A stretch of DNA of 64,000 nt from Streptomyces sp. NBC_00820 (GTDB lineage: Bacteria; Actinomycetota; Actinomycetes; Streptomycetales; Streptomycetaceae): assembly GCF_036347055.1 (NCBI RefSeq), contig NZ_CP108882.1, positions 5,436,501 to 5,500,500 on the forward strand, written 5' to 3'. The notes under the pieces are model-generated. The model did not search any database. It was given only the letters and a program-made list of their open reading frames with translations, and had not been told where the DNA came from. Positions 33,425-43,285 of the stretch are shown here, piece by piece (the stretch's first letter is position 1; the number at the start of each line of letters is the position of its first letter). Position numbers and translations under genes: made by a program.

Positions 33425-34723
33425 ATGCGTACGCGTCCGCTGAAGGTGGCGCTGCTGGGCTGTGGTGTTGTCGGCTCAGAGGTGGCTCGCATCATGACGA
33501 CGCACGCCGACGACCTCGCCGCCAGGATCGGCGCCCCGGTGGAACTCGCGGGCGTCGCCGTCCGACGGCCCTCCAGGGTCCGCGAAGGCATCGACCCGGC
33601 CCTCGTCACCACCGACGCCACCGCCCTCGTCAAGAGCGGGGACATCGACGTGGTGATCGAGGTCATCGGGGGCATCGAGCCCGCCCGCACCCTCATCACC
33701 ACCGCCTTCGAGCACGGCGCCTCCGTCGTCTCCGCCAACAAGGCCCTGCTCGCCCAGGACGGAGCCGCCCTGCACGCCGCGGCCGAGGAGCACGGCGCGG
33801 ACCTGTACTACGAGGCCGCCGTCGCCGGTGCGATCCCGCTGATCCGGCCGCTGCGCGAGTCCCTCGCCGGCGACAAGATCAACCGGGTGATGGGCATCGT
33901 CAACGGGACGACCAACTTCATCCTCGACAAGATGGACTCCACGGGGGCCGGTTACCAAGAGGCCCTCGACGAGGCCACCGCGCTCGGGTACGCCGAGGCC
34001 GACCCCACCGCCGACGTCGAGGCCTTCGACGCCGCCGCCAAGGCCGCCATCCTCGCCGGGATCGCCTTCCACACGCGCGTGCGCCTCGACGACGTCTACC
34101 GCGAGGGCATGACCGAGGTCACCGCCTCCGACTTCCGCTCGGCGAAGGAGATGGGCTGCACCATCAAGCTGCTCGCCATCTGCGAGCGGACCGCGGACGG
34201 CGGATCGGTGACCGCGCGCGTGCATCCCGCCATGATCCCGCTGACCCATCCGCTCGCCTCGGTGCGCGGCGCCTACAACGCCGTCTTCGTCGAGTCCGAC
34301 GCGGCCGGGCAGCTGATGTTCTACGGCCCCGGCGCCGGCGGCGCGCCCACCGCCTCCGCCGTGCTCGGCGACCTCGTCGCCGTCTGCCGCAACCGGATCG
34401 GCGGGTCCACCGGGCCCGGCGAGTCCGCGTACGCCGCCCTGCCGGTCTCGCCCATGGGCGATGTCGTCACCCGCTACCACATCAGCCTCGACGTCGCCGA
34501 CAAACCGGGTGTTCTCGCCCAGGTCGCGACGGTGTTCGCCGAGCACGGGGTGTCGATCGATACGGTTCGCCAGCAAGGGCGACAGGACAGTGTCGGCGAG
34601 GCCTCCCTCGTCGTCGTCACCCACCGGGCCCTCGACGCCTCCCTCTCCGGGACCGTCGAGGCGCTGCGCAAGCTCGACACCGTGCGGGGTGTCGCCAGCA
34701 TCATGCGGGTTGAAGGGGAGTAA
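33425..34723 (+). CDS. hom: homoserine dehydrogenase
   Basis: This enzyme of about 432 residues converts aspartate semialdehyde to homoserine with NAD(P)H. It has the N-terminal Rossmann motif LLGCGVVGSEVARIM, the catalytic core with GGIEPA, VSANKALLA, GTTNFILDKM and EADPTADVEAFDAAAKAAIL, and a C-terminal ACT domain (YHISLDVADKPGVLAQVATV) for feedback inhibition by threonine. ATG at 33425 lies 7 nt after GAGG; the adjacent ATG at 33422 is equally possible. thrC follows after 6 bp, so hom-thrC is an operon. A strong hairpin lies in its leader. Confidence 0.97.
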   Translation: MRTRPLKVALLGCGVVGSEVARIMTTHADDLAARIGAPVELAGVAVRRPSRVREGIDPALVTTDATALVKSGDIDVVIEVIGGIEPARTLITTAFEHGASVVSANKALLAQDGAALHAAAEEHGADLYYEAAVAGAIPLIRPLRESLAGDKINRVMGIVNGTTNFILDKMDSTGAGYQEALDEATALGYAEADPTADVEAFDAAAKAAILAGIAFHTRVRLDDVYREGMTEVTASDFRSAKEMGCTIKLLAICERTADGGSVTARVHPAMIPLTHPLASVRGAYNAVFVESDAAGQLMFYGPGAGGAPTASAVLGDLVAVCRNRIGGSTGPGESAYAALPVSPMGDVVTRYHISLDVADKPGVLAQVATVFAEHGVSIDTVRQQGRQDSVGEASLVVVTHRALDASLSGTVEALRKLDTVRGVASIMRVEGE

Positions 34724-34729
34724 GCAGCA

Positions 34730-35788
34730 ATGACCCACCAGTGGCGCGGAATCATCGAGGAGTACCGGGACCGGCTGCCGGTATCCGGCACCACGCCGGT
34801 CGTGACGCTCCGCGAGGGCGGTACGCCCCTCGTGCCCGCGCAGGTGCTCTCCGAGCGCACGGGCTGTGAGGTCCACCTGAAGGTGGAGGGTGCCAACCCC
34901 ACCGGGTCCTTCAAGGACCGCGGCATGACCATGGCCATCTCCAAGGCCAAGGAGGAGGGCGCCAAGGCGGTCATCTGTGCCTCCACCGGGAACACCTCCG
35001 CCTCCGCCGCCGCCTACGCGGTGCGGGCCGGCATGGTCTGCGCCGTGCTCGTCCCGCAGGGCAAGATCGCCCTCGGCAAGATGGGCCAGGCCCTCGTGCA
35101 CGGCGCGAAGATCCTCCAGGTCGAGGGCAACTTCGACGACTGCCTCGCGCTCGCGCGCAGCCTGAGCGAGAACTACCCGGTGGCGCTGGTCAATTCGGTC
35201 AACCCGGTGCGGATCGAGGGCCAGAAGACGGCCGCCTTCGAGATCGTGGACATGCTCGGCGACGCGCCCGACATCCACGTGCTGCCGGTCGGCAACGCGG
35301 GCAACATCACCGCCTACTGGAAGGGGTACCGGGAGTACGCGGCCGACGGCATCGCCGCCCGGACCCCCCGGATGTGGGGCTTCCAGGCCTCCGGCAGCGC
35401 CCCGATCGTGCGCGGCGAGGTCGTCAAGGACCCGCAGACCATCGCCACCGCCATCCGCATCGGCAACCCCGCCTCGTGGGAGTACGCCCTCGCCGCGCGC
35501 GACGAGTCCGGCGGCGCCATCGACGAGGTGACGGACCGTGAGATCCTGCGCGCCTACCGGCTGTTGGCCGCACAGGAGGGTGTCTTCGTGGAGCCGGCCT
35601 CCGCCGCCTCCGTGGCCGGTCTGCTCAAGGCCGCGGAACAGGGCAAGGTCGACCCTGGCCAGCGCATCGTGTGCACCGTCACCGGCAACGGTCTGAAGGA
35701 TCCCGGGTGGGCCGTCGACGGTGCCCCGCAGCCGATCGTCGTCCCGGTCGACGCGGATGCCGCGGCCGAGCGCCTGGGCCTGGCCTGA
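34730..35788 (+). CDS. thrC: threonine synthase
   Basis: This 352-residue PLP enzyme converts O-phosphohomoserine to threonine. The PLP Lys is in [16 protein letters not shown]. Further family motifs are [29 protein letters not shown] and TGNGLKDPG. Length is typical of the short bacterial class. It starts 6 bp after hom and lacks its own promoter. Downstream is a low-complexity GC-rich spacer before thrB, an unusual separation within the threonine genes. Confidence 0.97.
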   Translation: MTHQWRGIIEEYRDRLPVSGTTPVVTLREGGTPLVPAQVLSERTGCEVHLKVEGANPTGSFKDRGMTMAISKAKEEGAKAVICASTGNTSASAAAYAVRAGMVCAVLVPQGKIALGKMGQALVHGAKILQVEGNFDDCLALARSLSENYPVALVNSVNPVRIEGQKTAAFEIVDMLGDAPDIHVLPVGNAGNITAYWKGYREYAADGIAARTPRMWGFQASGSAPIVRGEVVKDPQTIATAIRIGNPASWEYALAARDESGGAIDEVTDREILRAYRLLAAQEGVFVEPASAASVAGLLKAAEQGKVDPGQRIVCTVTGNGLKDPGWAVDGAPQPIVVPVDADAAAERLGLA

Positions 35789-36136
35789 GCCACGGCCCGG
35801 GCGGCCGCCCAGTGGCGGCCCGGGCAACAGCTGCGGCAACGGCTTCGGCAGCGGTCGCGGCAATCGCGACGGCAATGGCAACAGCCCCCGCGACGGCTCC
35901 GGCGACGGCCGTCGCGGAGGTCCGGGCCGCGGTCCATACGGTGGCCCGCGGCAGGGAAACCCCTGATGGGATGCACAAGGGGCTTACGACACGCATCGTG
36001 CGCCTCCTGTGCGCCCTATGTCGCCGCAGAACCTTCCTTCGATAGGCTGTACTGAACCCGCCTGCCGCATATGCCCGAGCGTGTGGCACGGGTCCGCGTC
36101 CGCCGCGGTGCGGCCCGACGGGTTCTCGTACGTCAT
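35789..36136. other. low-complexity spacer and possible thrB promoter region
   Basis: After thrC, 35810-35965 consists of trinucleotide-like GGCAAC/GGCGAC repeats that in one frame would read a Gly/Asn/Arg-rich peptide. No ribosome site supports translation. From about 35970 the composition becomes normal and AT-richer, with GATAGGCTGTACTG at 36041, whose TAGGCT resembles a -10 element. No clear -35 was found. Confidence 0.5.
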
Positions 36137-36206
36137 CGAATGTCCACATCGAATGTCCGCCGAATGCCCGCCGAATGTCCCTCGAGAGTTCTCGAATGCC
36201 ATTCGG
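36137..36206. promoter_or_regulatory. array of CGAATGyCC iterons upstream of thrB
   Basis: CGAATGTCC or CGAATGCCC occurs at 36137, 36150, 36161 and 36172, and CGAATGCC at 36193. The last forms the palindrome CGAATGCCATTCG. Spacings of 13, 11, 11 and 21 bp place the sites on roughly the same face of the helix. The array lies about 45-113 bp before the thrB start. It looks like a multi-site operator; the binding factor is unknown. Confidence 0.6.
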
Positions 36207-36249
36207 CCGTCATTGGGCAGTCCCGCAGCTCAAGGAGAGTCTTCGAGCG

Positions 36250-37167
36250 ATGGCCGGTCCAGCGTTCCGCGCCGCCGCCGTCCGGGTGCGCGTTCCCGCC
36301 ACCAGTGCCAATCTCGGCCCGGGCTTCGACGCCCTGGGTCTCGCGCTGGGGCTCTACGACGACGTCGTCGTCCGGGTGGCCGACTCCGGGCTGCACATCG
36401 ACATCGCGGGTGAGGGGAGCGAGACCCTTCCGCGGGACGAGAGGCATCTCCTCGTCCGTTCCCTGCGCACCGCCTTCGACCTGCTGGGCGGACAGCCCCG
36501 CGGTCTGGAGATCGTGTGCGCCAACCGCATTCCGCACGGCCGGGGCCTCGGTTCCTCCTCCGCCGCCATCTGCGCCGGCCTCGTGGCCGCCCGCGCGGTG
36601 ACGATAGGCGGCGAGTCCCGCCTCGACGACGCCGCGCTGCTGGAGCTGGCCACCGAGATCGAGGGTCACCCCGACAACGTCGCGGCCTGTCTGCTCGGCG
36701 GTTTCACCCTTTCCTGGATGGAGAGCGGCGCCGCGCGGGCGATCAGGATGGAGCCCGACGATTCCATCGTTCCGGTGGTTTTCGTCCCCGGAAAGCCGGT
36801 CCTCACCGAAACCGCGCGAGGTCTCCTCCCGCGTACCGTGCCGCACGTCGACGCCGCCGCCAACGCGGGCCGCGCCGCACTGCTCGTCGAGGCACTCACC
36901 CGACGCCCCGGGCTGCTGCTGCCCGCCACCGAGGACCGTCTGCACCAGGAGTACCGCGCCCCCGCCATGCCGGAGAGCGCCGCGCTGGTGGAGCGGCTGC
37001 GCGCCGACGGCATTCCGGCCGTCATCTCGGGCGCCGGCCCCACCGTGATGGCCCTTGCCGACGCGGGTACCGCGGACAAGGTGGAAGCCCTTGCCGGGAA
37101 CGGCTGGGCGGCCAATCGACTGAGCCTTGATGTAAGGGGAGCGAGCGTGTTGCCGCTTGCGTCCTGA
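36250..37167 (+). CDS. thrB: homoserine kinase
   Basis: This 305-residue GHMP-family kinase phosphorylates homoserine to feed ThrC. The ATP loop is PHGRGLGSSSAAICAGL. N-terminal VPATSANLGPGFDALGLAL and C-terminal VISGAGPTVMAL are GHMP motifs 1 and 3. The ATG at 36250 follows AAGGAGAG by about 10 nt; longer in-frame openings run through the iteron array. It is separated from thrC by 461 bp, so it probably has its own control. rho follows after a leader of about 400 bp. Confidence 0.97.
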   Translation: MAGPAFRAAAVRVRVPATSANLGPGFDALGLALGLYDDVVVRVADSGLHIDIAGEGSETLPRDERHLLVRSLRTAFDLLGGQPRGLEIVCANRIPHGRGLGSSSAAICAGLVAARAVTIGGESRLDDAALLELATEIEGHPDNVAACLLGGFTLSWMESGAARAIRMEPDDSIVPVVFVPGKPVLTETARGLLPRTVPHVDAAANAGRAALLVEALTRRPGLLLPATEDRLHQEYRAPAMPESAALVERLRADGIPAVISGAGPTVMALADAGTADKVEALAGNGWAANRLSLDVRGASVLPLAS

Positions 37168-37193
37168 CACACGCTTTCCGGATTTGGAGAGGG

Positions 37194-37220
37194 GGAATGT
37201 TTGTTGGATCCGGTAGTGTT
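37194..37220 (+). promoter_or_regulatory. candidate SigR-type promoter upstream of rho
   Basis: GGAAT (37194-37198) and GTT (37218-37220) are separated by 19 bp. SigR, the thiol-oxidative stress sigma factor, uses GGAAT-N18/19-GTT. It lies about 355 bp before the chosen rho start, implying a long leader that is otherwise without a clear ORF. Alternative sigma recognition cannot be excluded. Confidence 0.4.
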
Positions 37221-37573
37221 AACCTCAAGTCTGCACCCGACCCCACCATGGCGAGGTGCTTCGTGTCCCCGTCAGGGACAGACATTCTTCCGGGAGCCTC
37301 CCAAGCCACTTCGTGTTCCGTGCGCCGTACCTGGGCAGTACGTCGTACGCGGGCACTGAGCGGGTTGCCGGGCACGCTCCGGAACAGGCGCTTTCACGCC
37401 ACGTGACACCGGGTGTCGCGGCTCGCGGAAGCGCCATCACCAGAAATTCCTCTTTCCGCCGCTTTGGCGGACCACCGCCCCGGCTTGGTTCACAAGAGAC
37501 AGAACCGATGTCGGACAGCACAACCGGTCGCCGAGCCAGACAGGCCGACGTCCGCTCCAGGGAAGGACCCTTC

Positions 37574-39592
37574 GTGAGCGACACCACCGATCTGATGGGC
37601 GCACGTGTCGAGGAGACCGCTGCCGCGCCCGCCACGGACGCCTCCGCGCCTGCCAGCGGTGCCGGCTCCCGGCGGCGCCGCGGTACCGGCCTCGAGGGCA
37701 TGGTGCTGGCCGAGCTGCAGCAGGTCGCATCCGGCCTCGGTATCAAGGGCACCGCGCGCATGCGCAAGAGCCAGCTGATCGAGGTCATCAAGGAGGCGCA
37801 GGCCGGGGGCGCCTCCCAGGCTCCCGCCGCCAAGGCCGAGGCCGCCGCCGAGACCAAGCCCAAGCGCCGGGCGACCTCCAAGGCCCGCACGGGCGAGGAC
37901 GCCGAGAAGAAGGCGGAGAAGTCTCCCGCCGAGAAGTCCCCCGCCGAGAAGGCCCAGCAGCAGATCGAGATTCCCGGCCAGCCCGCCGGCGGCCCCTCCC
38001 GCGTGAGCGAGACCGAGCGCGGTGGGGACGAAGCCCCGAACGAGCGCCGTCGTCGCCGCGCCACCGCCGAGGCCGGCAGCCCGACCGCGAGCGGCGCCGA
38101 GACCGTCACCGCCGAGGCGAAGGGCGAGGCCCGGGGCGACGCGTCCGGCGACGCCGGCGACGCCGAGGGCCGTGGCCGCCGCGACCGTCGTGAGCGTGAC
38201 CGTGACCGCGGTCGCGACCGTGACCGCCGCGAGCGCAAGGGCGACGAGCAGCAGGGCGGCCGTCAGGACCGCCAGGACCGGCAGGACCGTCAGCAGCAGG
38301 GCGGCGGCCGTCAGGACCGCCAGCAGCAGAGCAGCGGACCGCAGGACGACGACGACTTCGAGGGCGGCCGTCGTGGCCGTCGCGGCCGCTACCGCGACCG
38401 CCGTGGCCGCCGTGGCCGTGACGACATCGCCGAGCCGCAGGTGGCCGACGACGACGTGCTGATCCCCGTCGCGGGCATCCTGGACATCCTCGACAACTAC
38501 GCGTTCATCCGTACGTCGGGCTACCTGCCGGGCCCCAACGACGTGTACGTCTCCCTCGCCCAGGTCCGCAAGAACGGCCTGCGCAAGGGTGACCACGTCA
38601 CCGGTGCCGTCCGCCAGCCGAAGGACGGCGAGCGCCGCGAGAAGTTCAACGCGCTCGTGCGCCTCGACTCCGTGAACGGCATGGCGCCCGAACACGGCCG
38701 CGGCCGCCCGGAGTTCAACAAGCTGACGCCGCTGTACCCGCAGGACCGTCTGCGCCTCGAGTCCGAGTCGGGCGTGCTGACCACCCGCATCATCGACCTC
38801 GTGTCGCCGATCGGTAAGGGCCAGCGCGGTCTGATCGTGGCCCCGCCGAAGACCGGCAAGACCATGATCATGCAGGCGATCGCCAACGCGATCACGCACA
38901 ACAACCCCGAGTGCCACCTGATGGTCGTCCTGGTCGACGAGCGTCCGGAAGAGGTCACCGACATGCAGCGGTCGGTCAAGGGCGAGGTCATCTCCTCGAC
39001 CTTCGACCGTCCGGCCGAGGACCACACCACGGTCGCCGAGCTCGCCATCGAGCGCGCCAAGCGCCTGGTGGAGCTGGGCCACGACGTCGTCGTGCTGCTC
39101 GACTCGATCACGCGTCTGGGCCGTGCGTACAACCTCGCCGCGCCCGCCTCCGGCCGCATCCTGTCCGGTGGTGTCGACTCGACCGCGCTGTACCCGCCGA
39201 AGCGCTTCTTCGGCGCCGCGCGCAACATCGAGGACGGCGGCTCGCTGACCATCCTGGCGACCGCGCTCGTCGACACCGGCTCCCGCATGGACGAGGTGAT
39301 CTTCGAGGAGTTCAAGGGCACCGGCAACATGGAGCTCAAGCTCGACCGGAAGCTCGCCGACAAGCGCATCTTCCCGGCGGTGGACGTCGACGCGTCCGGT
39401 ACCCGTAAGGAAGAGATCCTGCTCGCCAGCGACGAGCTGGCCATCACCTGGAAGCTGCGTCGCGTGCTGCACGCGCTCGACCAGCAGCAGGCGATCGAGC
39501 TGCTGCTCGACAAGATGAAGCAGACGAAGTCGAACGCCGAGTTCCTGATGCAGATTCAGAAGACGACGCCGACTCCGGGCAACGGCGACTAG
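37574..39592 (+). CDS. rho: transcription termination factor Rho (actinobacterial, extended N-terminus)
   Basis: This 672-residue hexameric RNA helicase terminates transcription. GTG at 37574 lies 6 nt after GGAAGGA and is preferred. An in-frame ATG at 37508 would add 22 residues. An N-terminal HeH-like part ([20 protein letters not shown], then [14 protein letters not shown]) is followed by an Ala/Lys/Glu-rich and then Arg/Asp/Gln/Gly-rich insertion of more than 200 residues with QDRQ repeats, characteristic of actinobacteria. After this come the cold-shock RNA-binding domain ([20 protein letters not shown]) and the ATPase (Walker [11 protein letters not shown]-like [12 protein letters not shown]). 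A strong hairpin terminator follows. Confidence 0.96.
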   Translation: MSDTTDLMGARVEETAAAPATDASAPASGAGSRRRRGTGLEGMVLAELQQVASGLGIKGTARMRKSQLIEVIKEAQAGGASQAPAAKAEAAAETKPKRRATSKARTGEDAEKKAEKSPAEKSPAEKAQQQIEIPGQPAGGPSRVSETERGGDEAPNERRRRRATAEAGSPTASGAETVTAEAKGEARGDASGDAGDAEGRGRRDRRERDRDRGRDRDRRERKGDEQQGGRQDRQDRQDRQQQGGGRQDRQQQSSGPQDDDDFEGGRRGRRGRYRDRRGRRGRDDIAEPQVADDDVLIPVAGILDILDNYAFIRTSGYLPGPNDVYVSLAQVRKNGLRKGDHVTGAVRQPKDGERREKFNALVRLDSVNGMAPEHGRGRPEFNKLTPLYPQDRLRLESESGVLTTRIIDLVSPIGKGQRGLIVAPPKTGKTMIMQAIANAITHNNPECHLMVVLVDERPEEVTDMQRSVKGEVISSTFDRPAEDHTTVAELAIERAKRLVELGHDVVVLLDSITRLGRAYNLAAPASGRILSGGVDSTALYPPKRFFGAARNIEDGGSLTILATALVDTGSRMDEVIFEEFKGTGNMELKLDRKLADKRIFPAVDVDASGTRKEEILLASDELAITWKLRRVLHALDQQQAIELLLDKMKQTKSNAEFLMQIQKTTPTPGNGD

Positions 39593-39624
39593 TCGCCGCG
39601 AGGTTCCCGCGCCCCTGGTGCGTT

Positions 39625-39665
39625 AAGGCCGCCCCCTGTCACTCAGTGACAGGGGGCGGCCTTTT
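39625..39665. terminator. bidirectional hairpin terminator after rho
   Basis: There is a perfect inverted repeat with arms AAGGCCGCCCCCTGTCACT and its complement around a minimal loop, followed by TTTT on the plus strand. It starts 33 bp after the rho stop codon. Confidence 0.9.
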
Positions 39666-39733
39666 GGCGCTGAGAGGGATGGGTGCGTATCTCGCGCCCC
39701 ATCCCGCTCATCGCTCCCTCGGGGGGAACACCC

Positions 39734-41560
39734 TTGTCCACGTCCCAGCCGGGTCGGCACAGACGTCGAATACGTCTGGCCCTGCCCCTCGCCGCGGCCG
39801 GTGTCGCCGCGGCCGTCGCTGGCGCCGTGCTCACGGCGTCCGCCGGTGCGGCCACCGCACTGCCGAAGCCCGCCACCACGCCGAGCGTCGGCCAGCCGTC
39901 CCAGGCCACGCTCGTGCAGCGCATCGCGGGCGCCGCCGCCGACAAGCAGGCCGCCGACAAGCAGGCCGCGGTCCAGCAGGCCACCGGCACGCCGACGGCC
40001 ACCGGCAGCGGCGCTCCCGTCGCCCCGGCGATCATCGGCGGCGGCACGACCACCATCTCGTCGGCGCCCTGGATGGCCCAGCTCTGGTACGACGACGAGA
40101 AGGGCACCGGCTTCTTCTGCGGCGGCACGGTCGTCTCGCCGACGAAGGTCCTCACCGCCGCACACTGCGTGCGGGACGGGAACAACAAGGCCTACGACTG
40201 GAAGAGCTACGGCGCGGTCGTCACCGGCACCGCCCAGCTGCCCACCACCGACACCTCCGGGCAGACGGACCTGCACGGCGGCCAGGCCACCGGCGTGCTG
40301 CGCCAGTGGAACAACCCGTCGTACAACCCGGCGAAGACCGACAACGACATCGCCGTGCTCACCCTGGCCGTCCCGGTCAAGGCCACGCCGATCCGCATGG
40401 TCACCTCCGGCGACACCGCGTCGTACACCAGCACCGGCGCCAAGCTCTACGGGTGGGGCCGTACCAGCTCCACCAGCAACGACATCTCCCAGACGCTGAA
40501 GACGGCCACGCTGCCGATCCAGTCGGACACCACCTGCGCCAAGTACTACCCCGTGGACTTCATCAAGGGGCACATGGTCTGCGCGGGCAAGCCCGCCTCC
40601 GGCGGCGACGCCGGTACGACCTCCGCCTGCAACGGCGACTCCGGCGGCCCGCTCGTGGTGAACGGGCGTATCGCCGGCGTGGTCTCCTGGGGCGTCAAGG
40701 ACTGTGTGGAGAAGGGCGCCTACAGCGTCTTCAGCAAGGTCTCCACGTACACCGGCGCGGTCTACGCGCAGATCGCCGACGGCAACCTGAGCTACGGCGA
40801 CGGCAAGGCCGACCTCTTCGTGCGCGCCTCGTCCTCGAAGACCGGCTACGAGAAGGACTCCAAGGGCACCTCGCTCGCCACCCGGATCTCCCTCGGCGAC
40901 TGGAGCGGCGTCAACCTGGTACTGACGACCGATCTGAACCGCGACGGCTACCAGGACTTCGTCTACCGGGTCAGCTCCAGCGGTGACGTGTACTGGGACC
41001 ACTTCGTGCTCAACAGCGCCCGCACCAGTGGCTCCTGGGCCTCGACGAAGCTCTTCTCGGCCTGGAAGACCCGCACCCGGATCATCACCCCCGGAGACGT
41101 CACCGGCGACTACCTGCCCGACGTGCTCTCGGTCGACTCCGGCGGCACGCTGTGGATCTACCCGGGCAAGGGCAACGGCACCTTCGGCACGCGCGTTTCG
41201 GTCGGCACCGGCTGGAACCAGTACAACATGGTGCGCGGCCACGGCGACTTCAACGGTGACGGCAAGGCCGACCTGCTCGCCCGCAAGTCGAGCAACGGCG
41301 ACCTCTACCTCTACAAGGGCACCGGGAAGTCCGGCACCGGCGCCTTCTCCGCCCGCGTCAAGGTGCGCAGCGCCTGGACCGGGTACAACGCCTTCGACGC
41401 GGTCGGCGACCTGAGCGGCGACGGCAAGGCCGACTTCCTGGCCCGCACCCCCGGCGGCACCCTTTATCTGTACAAGGGCACCGGTAAGGCGACCAGCGAG
41501 ATCTTTGCCACACGTGTCTCACTCGGTACCGGCTACGACCAGTACGACCTGTTCGGCTGA
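39734..41560 (+). CDS. secreted trypsin-like serine protease with FG-GAP/VCBS repeats
   Basis: This 608-residue exported protein starts at TTG 39734, 7 nt after GGGGGG; GTG at 39683 is an alternative that lengthens the n-region. A signal peptide and an Ala/Gln/Lys-rich pro-region precede the S1 domain. The catalytic triad is in LTAAHCV (His), NDIAVL (Asp) and NGDSGGPLV (Ser). Four FG-GAP-like Ca-binding repeats follow: DLNRDGYQDF, DVTGDYLPDV, DFNGDGKADL and DLSGDGKADF. The combination suggests a secreted protease with a beta-propeller-like C-terminus. A perfect hairpin terminator lies downstream. Confidence 0.93.
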   Translation: MSTSQPGRHRRRIRLALPLAAAGVAAAVAGAVLTASAGAATALPKPATTPSVGQPSQATLVQRIAGAAADKQAADKQAAVQQATGTPTATGSGAPVAPAIIGGGTTTISSAPWMAQLWYDDEKGTGFFCGGTVVSPTKVLTAAHCVRDGNNKAYDWKSYGAVVTGTAQLPTTDTSGQTDLHGGQATGVLRQWNNPSYNPAKTDNDIAVLTLAVPVKATPIRMVTSGDTASYTSTGAKLYGWGRTSSTSNDISQTLKTATLPIQSDTTCAKYYPVDFIKGHMVCAGKPASGGDAGTTSACNGDSGGPLVVNGRIAGVVSWGVKDCVEKGAYSVFSKVSTYTGAVYAQIADGNLSYGDGKADLFVRASSSKTGYEKDSKGTSLATRISLGDWSGVNLVLTTDLNRDGYQDFVYRVSSSGDVYWDHFVLNSARTSGSWASTKLFSAWKTRTRIITPGDVTGDYLPDVLSVDSGGTLWIYPGKGNGTFGTRVSVGTGWNQYNMVRGHGDFNGDGKADLLARKSSNGDLYLYKGTGKSGTGAFSARVKVRSAWTGYNAFDAVGDLSGDGKADFLARTPGGTLYLYKGTGKATSEIFATRVSLGTGYDQYDLFG

Positions 41561-41597
41561 AAACGCAGGTGAGCGGGGATCGTCCCGTTCCGTCGGT

Positions 41598-41640
41598 AAC
41601 GCAGAGTGCCCACCGCCGCACGCGGTGGGCACTCTGCGTT
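41598..41640. terminator. perfect 19-bp inverted repeat terminator
   Basis: Arms AACGCAGAGTGCCCACCGC and its exact complement flank a 5-nt loop. It starts 38 bp after the protease stop codon and precedes the LCP gene. It is probably a terminator in either direction. Confidence 0.88.
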
Positions 41641-41755
41641 GTGCAACGCTTTCCGAGTTCCTCCGTCAGGCCAGGTGGAGCGACGATGGGGTGGTGAGGA
41701 CCGCACCCGACCCCGAACCCAGGGGGTAACCGACCGGACGAGACCTAGGAGCCAC

Positions 41756-42889
41756 GTGTCCGCCGAGAGCACGCCGCAGCCCGGCATACCGGAGCCGGCC
41801 ACCACCGCCCCCGGACGCCGCGGCAAGGGCCGCCGCCGCAAGCCCCGCAGCAAGGGCCGCAAGGTCCTGCGCGTCGTGGCCTGGACCGCCGCGGGCGTCG
41901 TCGTGCTGGGCGGCAGCGGAGTCGGCTACCTGTACTTCAAGCTCAACGGCAACCTCAGAAGCGTCGACATCAACCAGGCTCTCGGCGCCGACCGGCCCGT
42001 GAAGATCGACAACGGCTCCGAGAACATCCTCGTCCTCGGCTCCGACTCCCGCGCCGGCACCAACAAGAAGCTCGGCGGCGGCACGGACGACGGCGTCGCC
42101 CGCTCCGACACGGCGATGATCGTCCACGTCTACAAGGGCCACAAGCGGGCGAGCGTGGTCTCCGTCCCCCGCGACACCCTCATCGACCGCCCGGCGTGCA
42201 CCGGCGCCAAGGGCGCCACCTACCCGGCCGCGTCCGACGTGATGTTCAACTCGGCGTACGCCACCGGTGGCGCCACCTGCGCGGTCAAGACGGTCGAGTC
42301 CCTCACCGGCATCCGCATGGACCACTACCTGGAGGTCGACTTCGCCGGCTTCCAGAGGCTCGTCGACGACCTCGGCGGGGTCCCGGTCACCACCACCGAG
42401 AAGATCGACGACCCGCAGAGCCACCTCCGCCTCCCGGCCGGCACCCACACCCTCGACGGCCGCCAGGCCCTCGGCCTGGTCCGCACCCGGCACGGCGTGG
42501 GCGACGGCTCCGACCTGGGCCGCATCCAGCTCCAGCAGGCATTCGTGAAGGCGCTGCTCCTCCAGGTCAAGCACGTCGGCGTCTTCAGCAACCCCAAGAA
42601 GCTGTACGACCTCGCCGACACCGCCACCAAGACCGTCACCGCCGACTCCGACCTCGGCACGGTCAACTCCCTCGCCGACTTCGCCGGCGGCCTCAAGGGC
42701 ATCAGCTCGTCCCACATGAAGATGGTCACGATGCCGGTCCGGTACGACCCGGCCAACCCCAACCGGGTCCTGCTGGAGAAGACGAAGGCCCAGCTGATCT
42801 GGGACGCCCTGCGGCACGACCGCCCGATCCCCCGGACGGCCACCACCGGAACCGTCACCGGCGGGGCCAAGGGCGTGGTGGCGTCCTGA
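41756..42889 (+). CDS. LytR-CpsA-Psr (LCP) family ligase
   Basis: This 377-residue type II membrane enzyme transfers polyprenyl-linked glycopolymers to peptidoglycan. It has a basic Pro-rich cytoplasmic tail, one membrane helix (VVAWTAAGVVVLGGSGVGYLY) and then the LCP domain. Motifs include NILVLGSDSR, ARSDTAMIVHV, VSVPRDTLID, YLEVDFAGF and LVRTRHGVGDGSDLGRIQLQ, with the conserved Arg/Asp pyrophosphate-binding residues. The GTG at 41756 has AGGAG four bases upstream. It lies in a region rich in wall-related genes, including a WecA/TagO-type transferase downstream. Confidence 0.95.
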   Translation: MSAESTPQPGIPEPATTAPGRRGKGRRRKPRSKGRKVLRVVAWTAAGVVVLGGSGVGYLYFKLNGNLRSVDINQALGADRPVKIDNGSENILVLGSDSRAGTNKKLGGGTDDGVARSDTAMIVHVYKGHKRASVVSVPRDTLIDRPACTGAKGATYPAASDVMFNSAYATGGATCAVKTVESLTGIRMDHYLEVDFAGFQRLVDDLGGVPVTTTEKIDDPQSHLRLPAGTHTLDGRQALGLVRTRHGVGDGSDLGRIQLQQAFVKALLLQVKHVGVFSNPKKLYDLADTATKTVTADSDLGTVNSLADFAGGLKGISSSHMKMVTMPVRYDPANPNRVLLEKTKAQLIWDALRHDRPIPRTATTGTVTGGAKGVVAS

Positions 42890-42931
42890 CGGACGCCGCG
42901 ACACCGTCCGCCGGTGCTCCCCGACACCCGG

Positions 42932-42957
42932 GGAATACCGGACGCCGCTCCCCGGTT
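42932..42957 (+). promoter_or_regulatory. SigR-dependent promoter upstream of rpmE
   Basis: GGAAT (42932-42936), 18 bp, GTT (42955-42957) is an exact match to the SigR consensus, 106 bp before the rpmE start. rpmE is an established SigR target in S. coelicolor, which supports the call. Confidence 0.8.
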
Positions 42958-43063
42958 TTGGGGGAATGGCGCCAGTCCTGGCAGACTGGTACGTCGGCTC
43001 CGGTTCACGCCCCCGCATCCCGCGGCAGGCGACCCGGCGCCCTCCCGATACCTAGGAGACACC

Positions 43064-43285
43064 TTGAAGCGCGAGATTCACCCCGAGTACGTCGAGACGC
43101 AGGTCAGCTGCACCTGTGGCGCCTCGTTCACCACCCGTAGCACCATCGACTCCGGCACCATCCGTGCCGAGGTCTGCTCCGAGTGCCACCCGTTCTACAC
43201 GGGCAAGCAGAAGATCCTCGACACCGGTGGCCGTGTGGCCCGCTTCGAGGCCCGCTTCGGCAAGGCTGCCGGCTCCAAGAAGTAG
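43064..43285 (+). CDS. rpmE: 50S ribosomal protein L31 (zinc-binding type)
   Basis: This 73-residue ribosomal protein of the large subunit starts at TTG, 5 nt after AGGAG. Two Cys pairs, SCTCGAS and VCSECHP, form the zinc ribbon, so this is the C+ form of L31. Zn-containing L31 is linked to zinc and thiol stress; consistently, a perfect SigR promoter lies upstream. prfA follows after 147 bp. Confidence 0.96.
   Translation: MKREIHPEYVETQVSCTCGASFTTRSTIDSGTIRAEVCSECHPFYTGKQKILDTGGRVARFEARFGKAAGSKK

Noticed and set aside
35721..35966. Gly/Asn/Arg-rich ORF overlapping the thrC end
   Set aside because: No ribosome site, heavy overlap with thrC, and composition explained by trinucleotide-like repeats.
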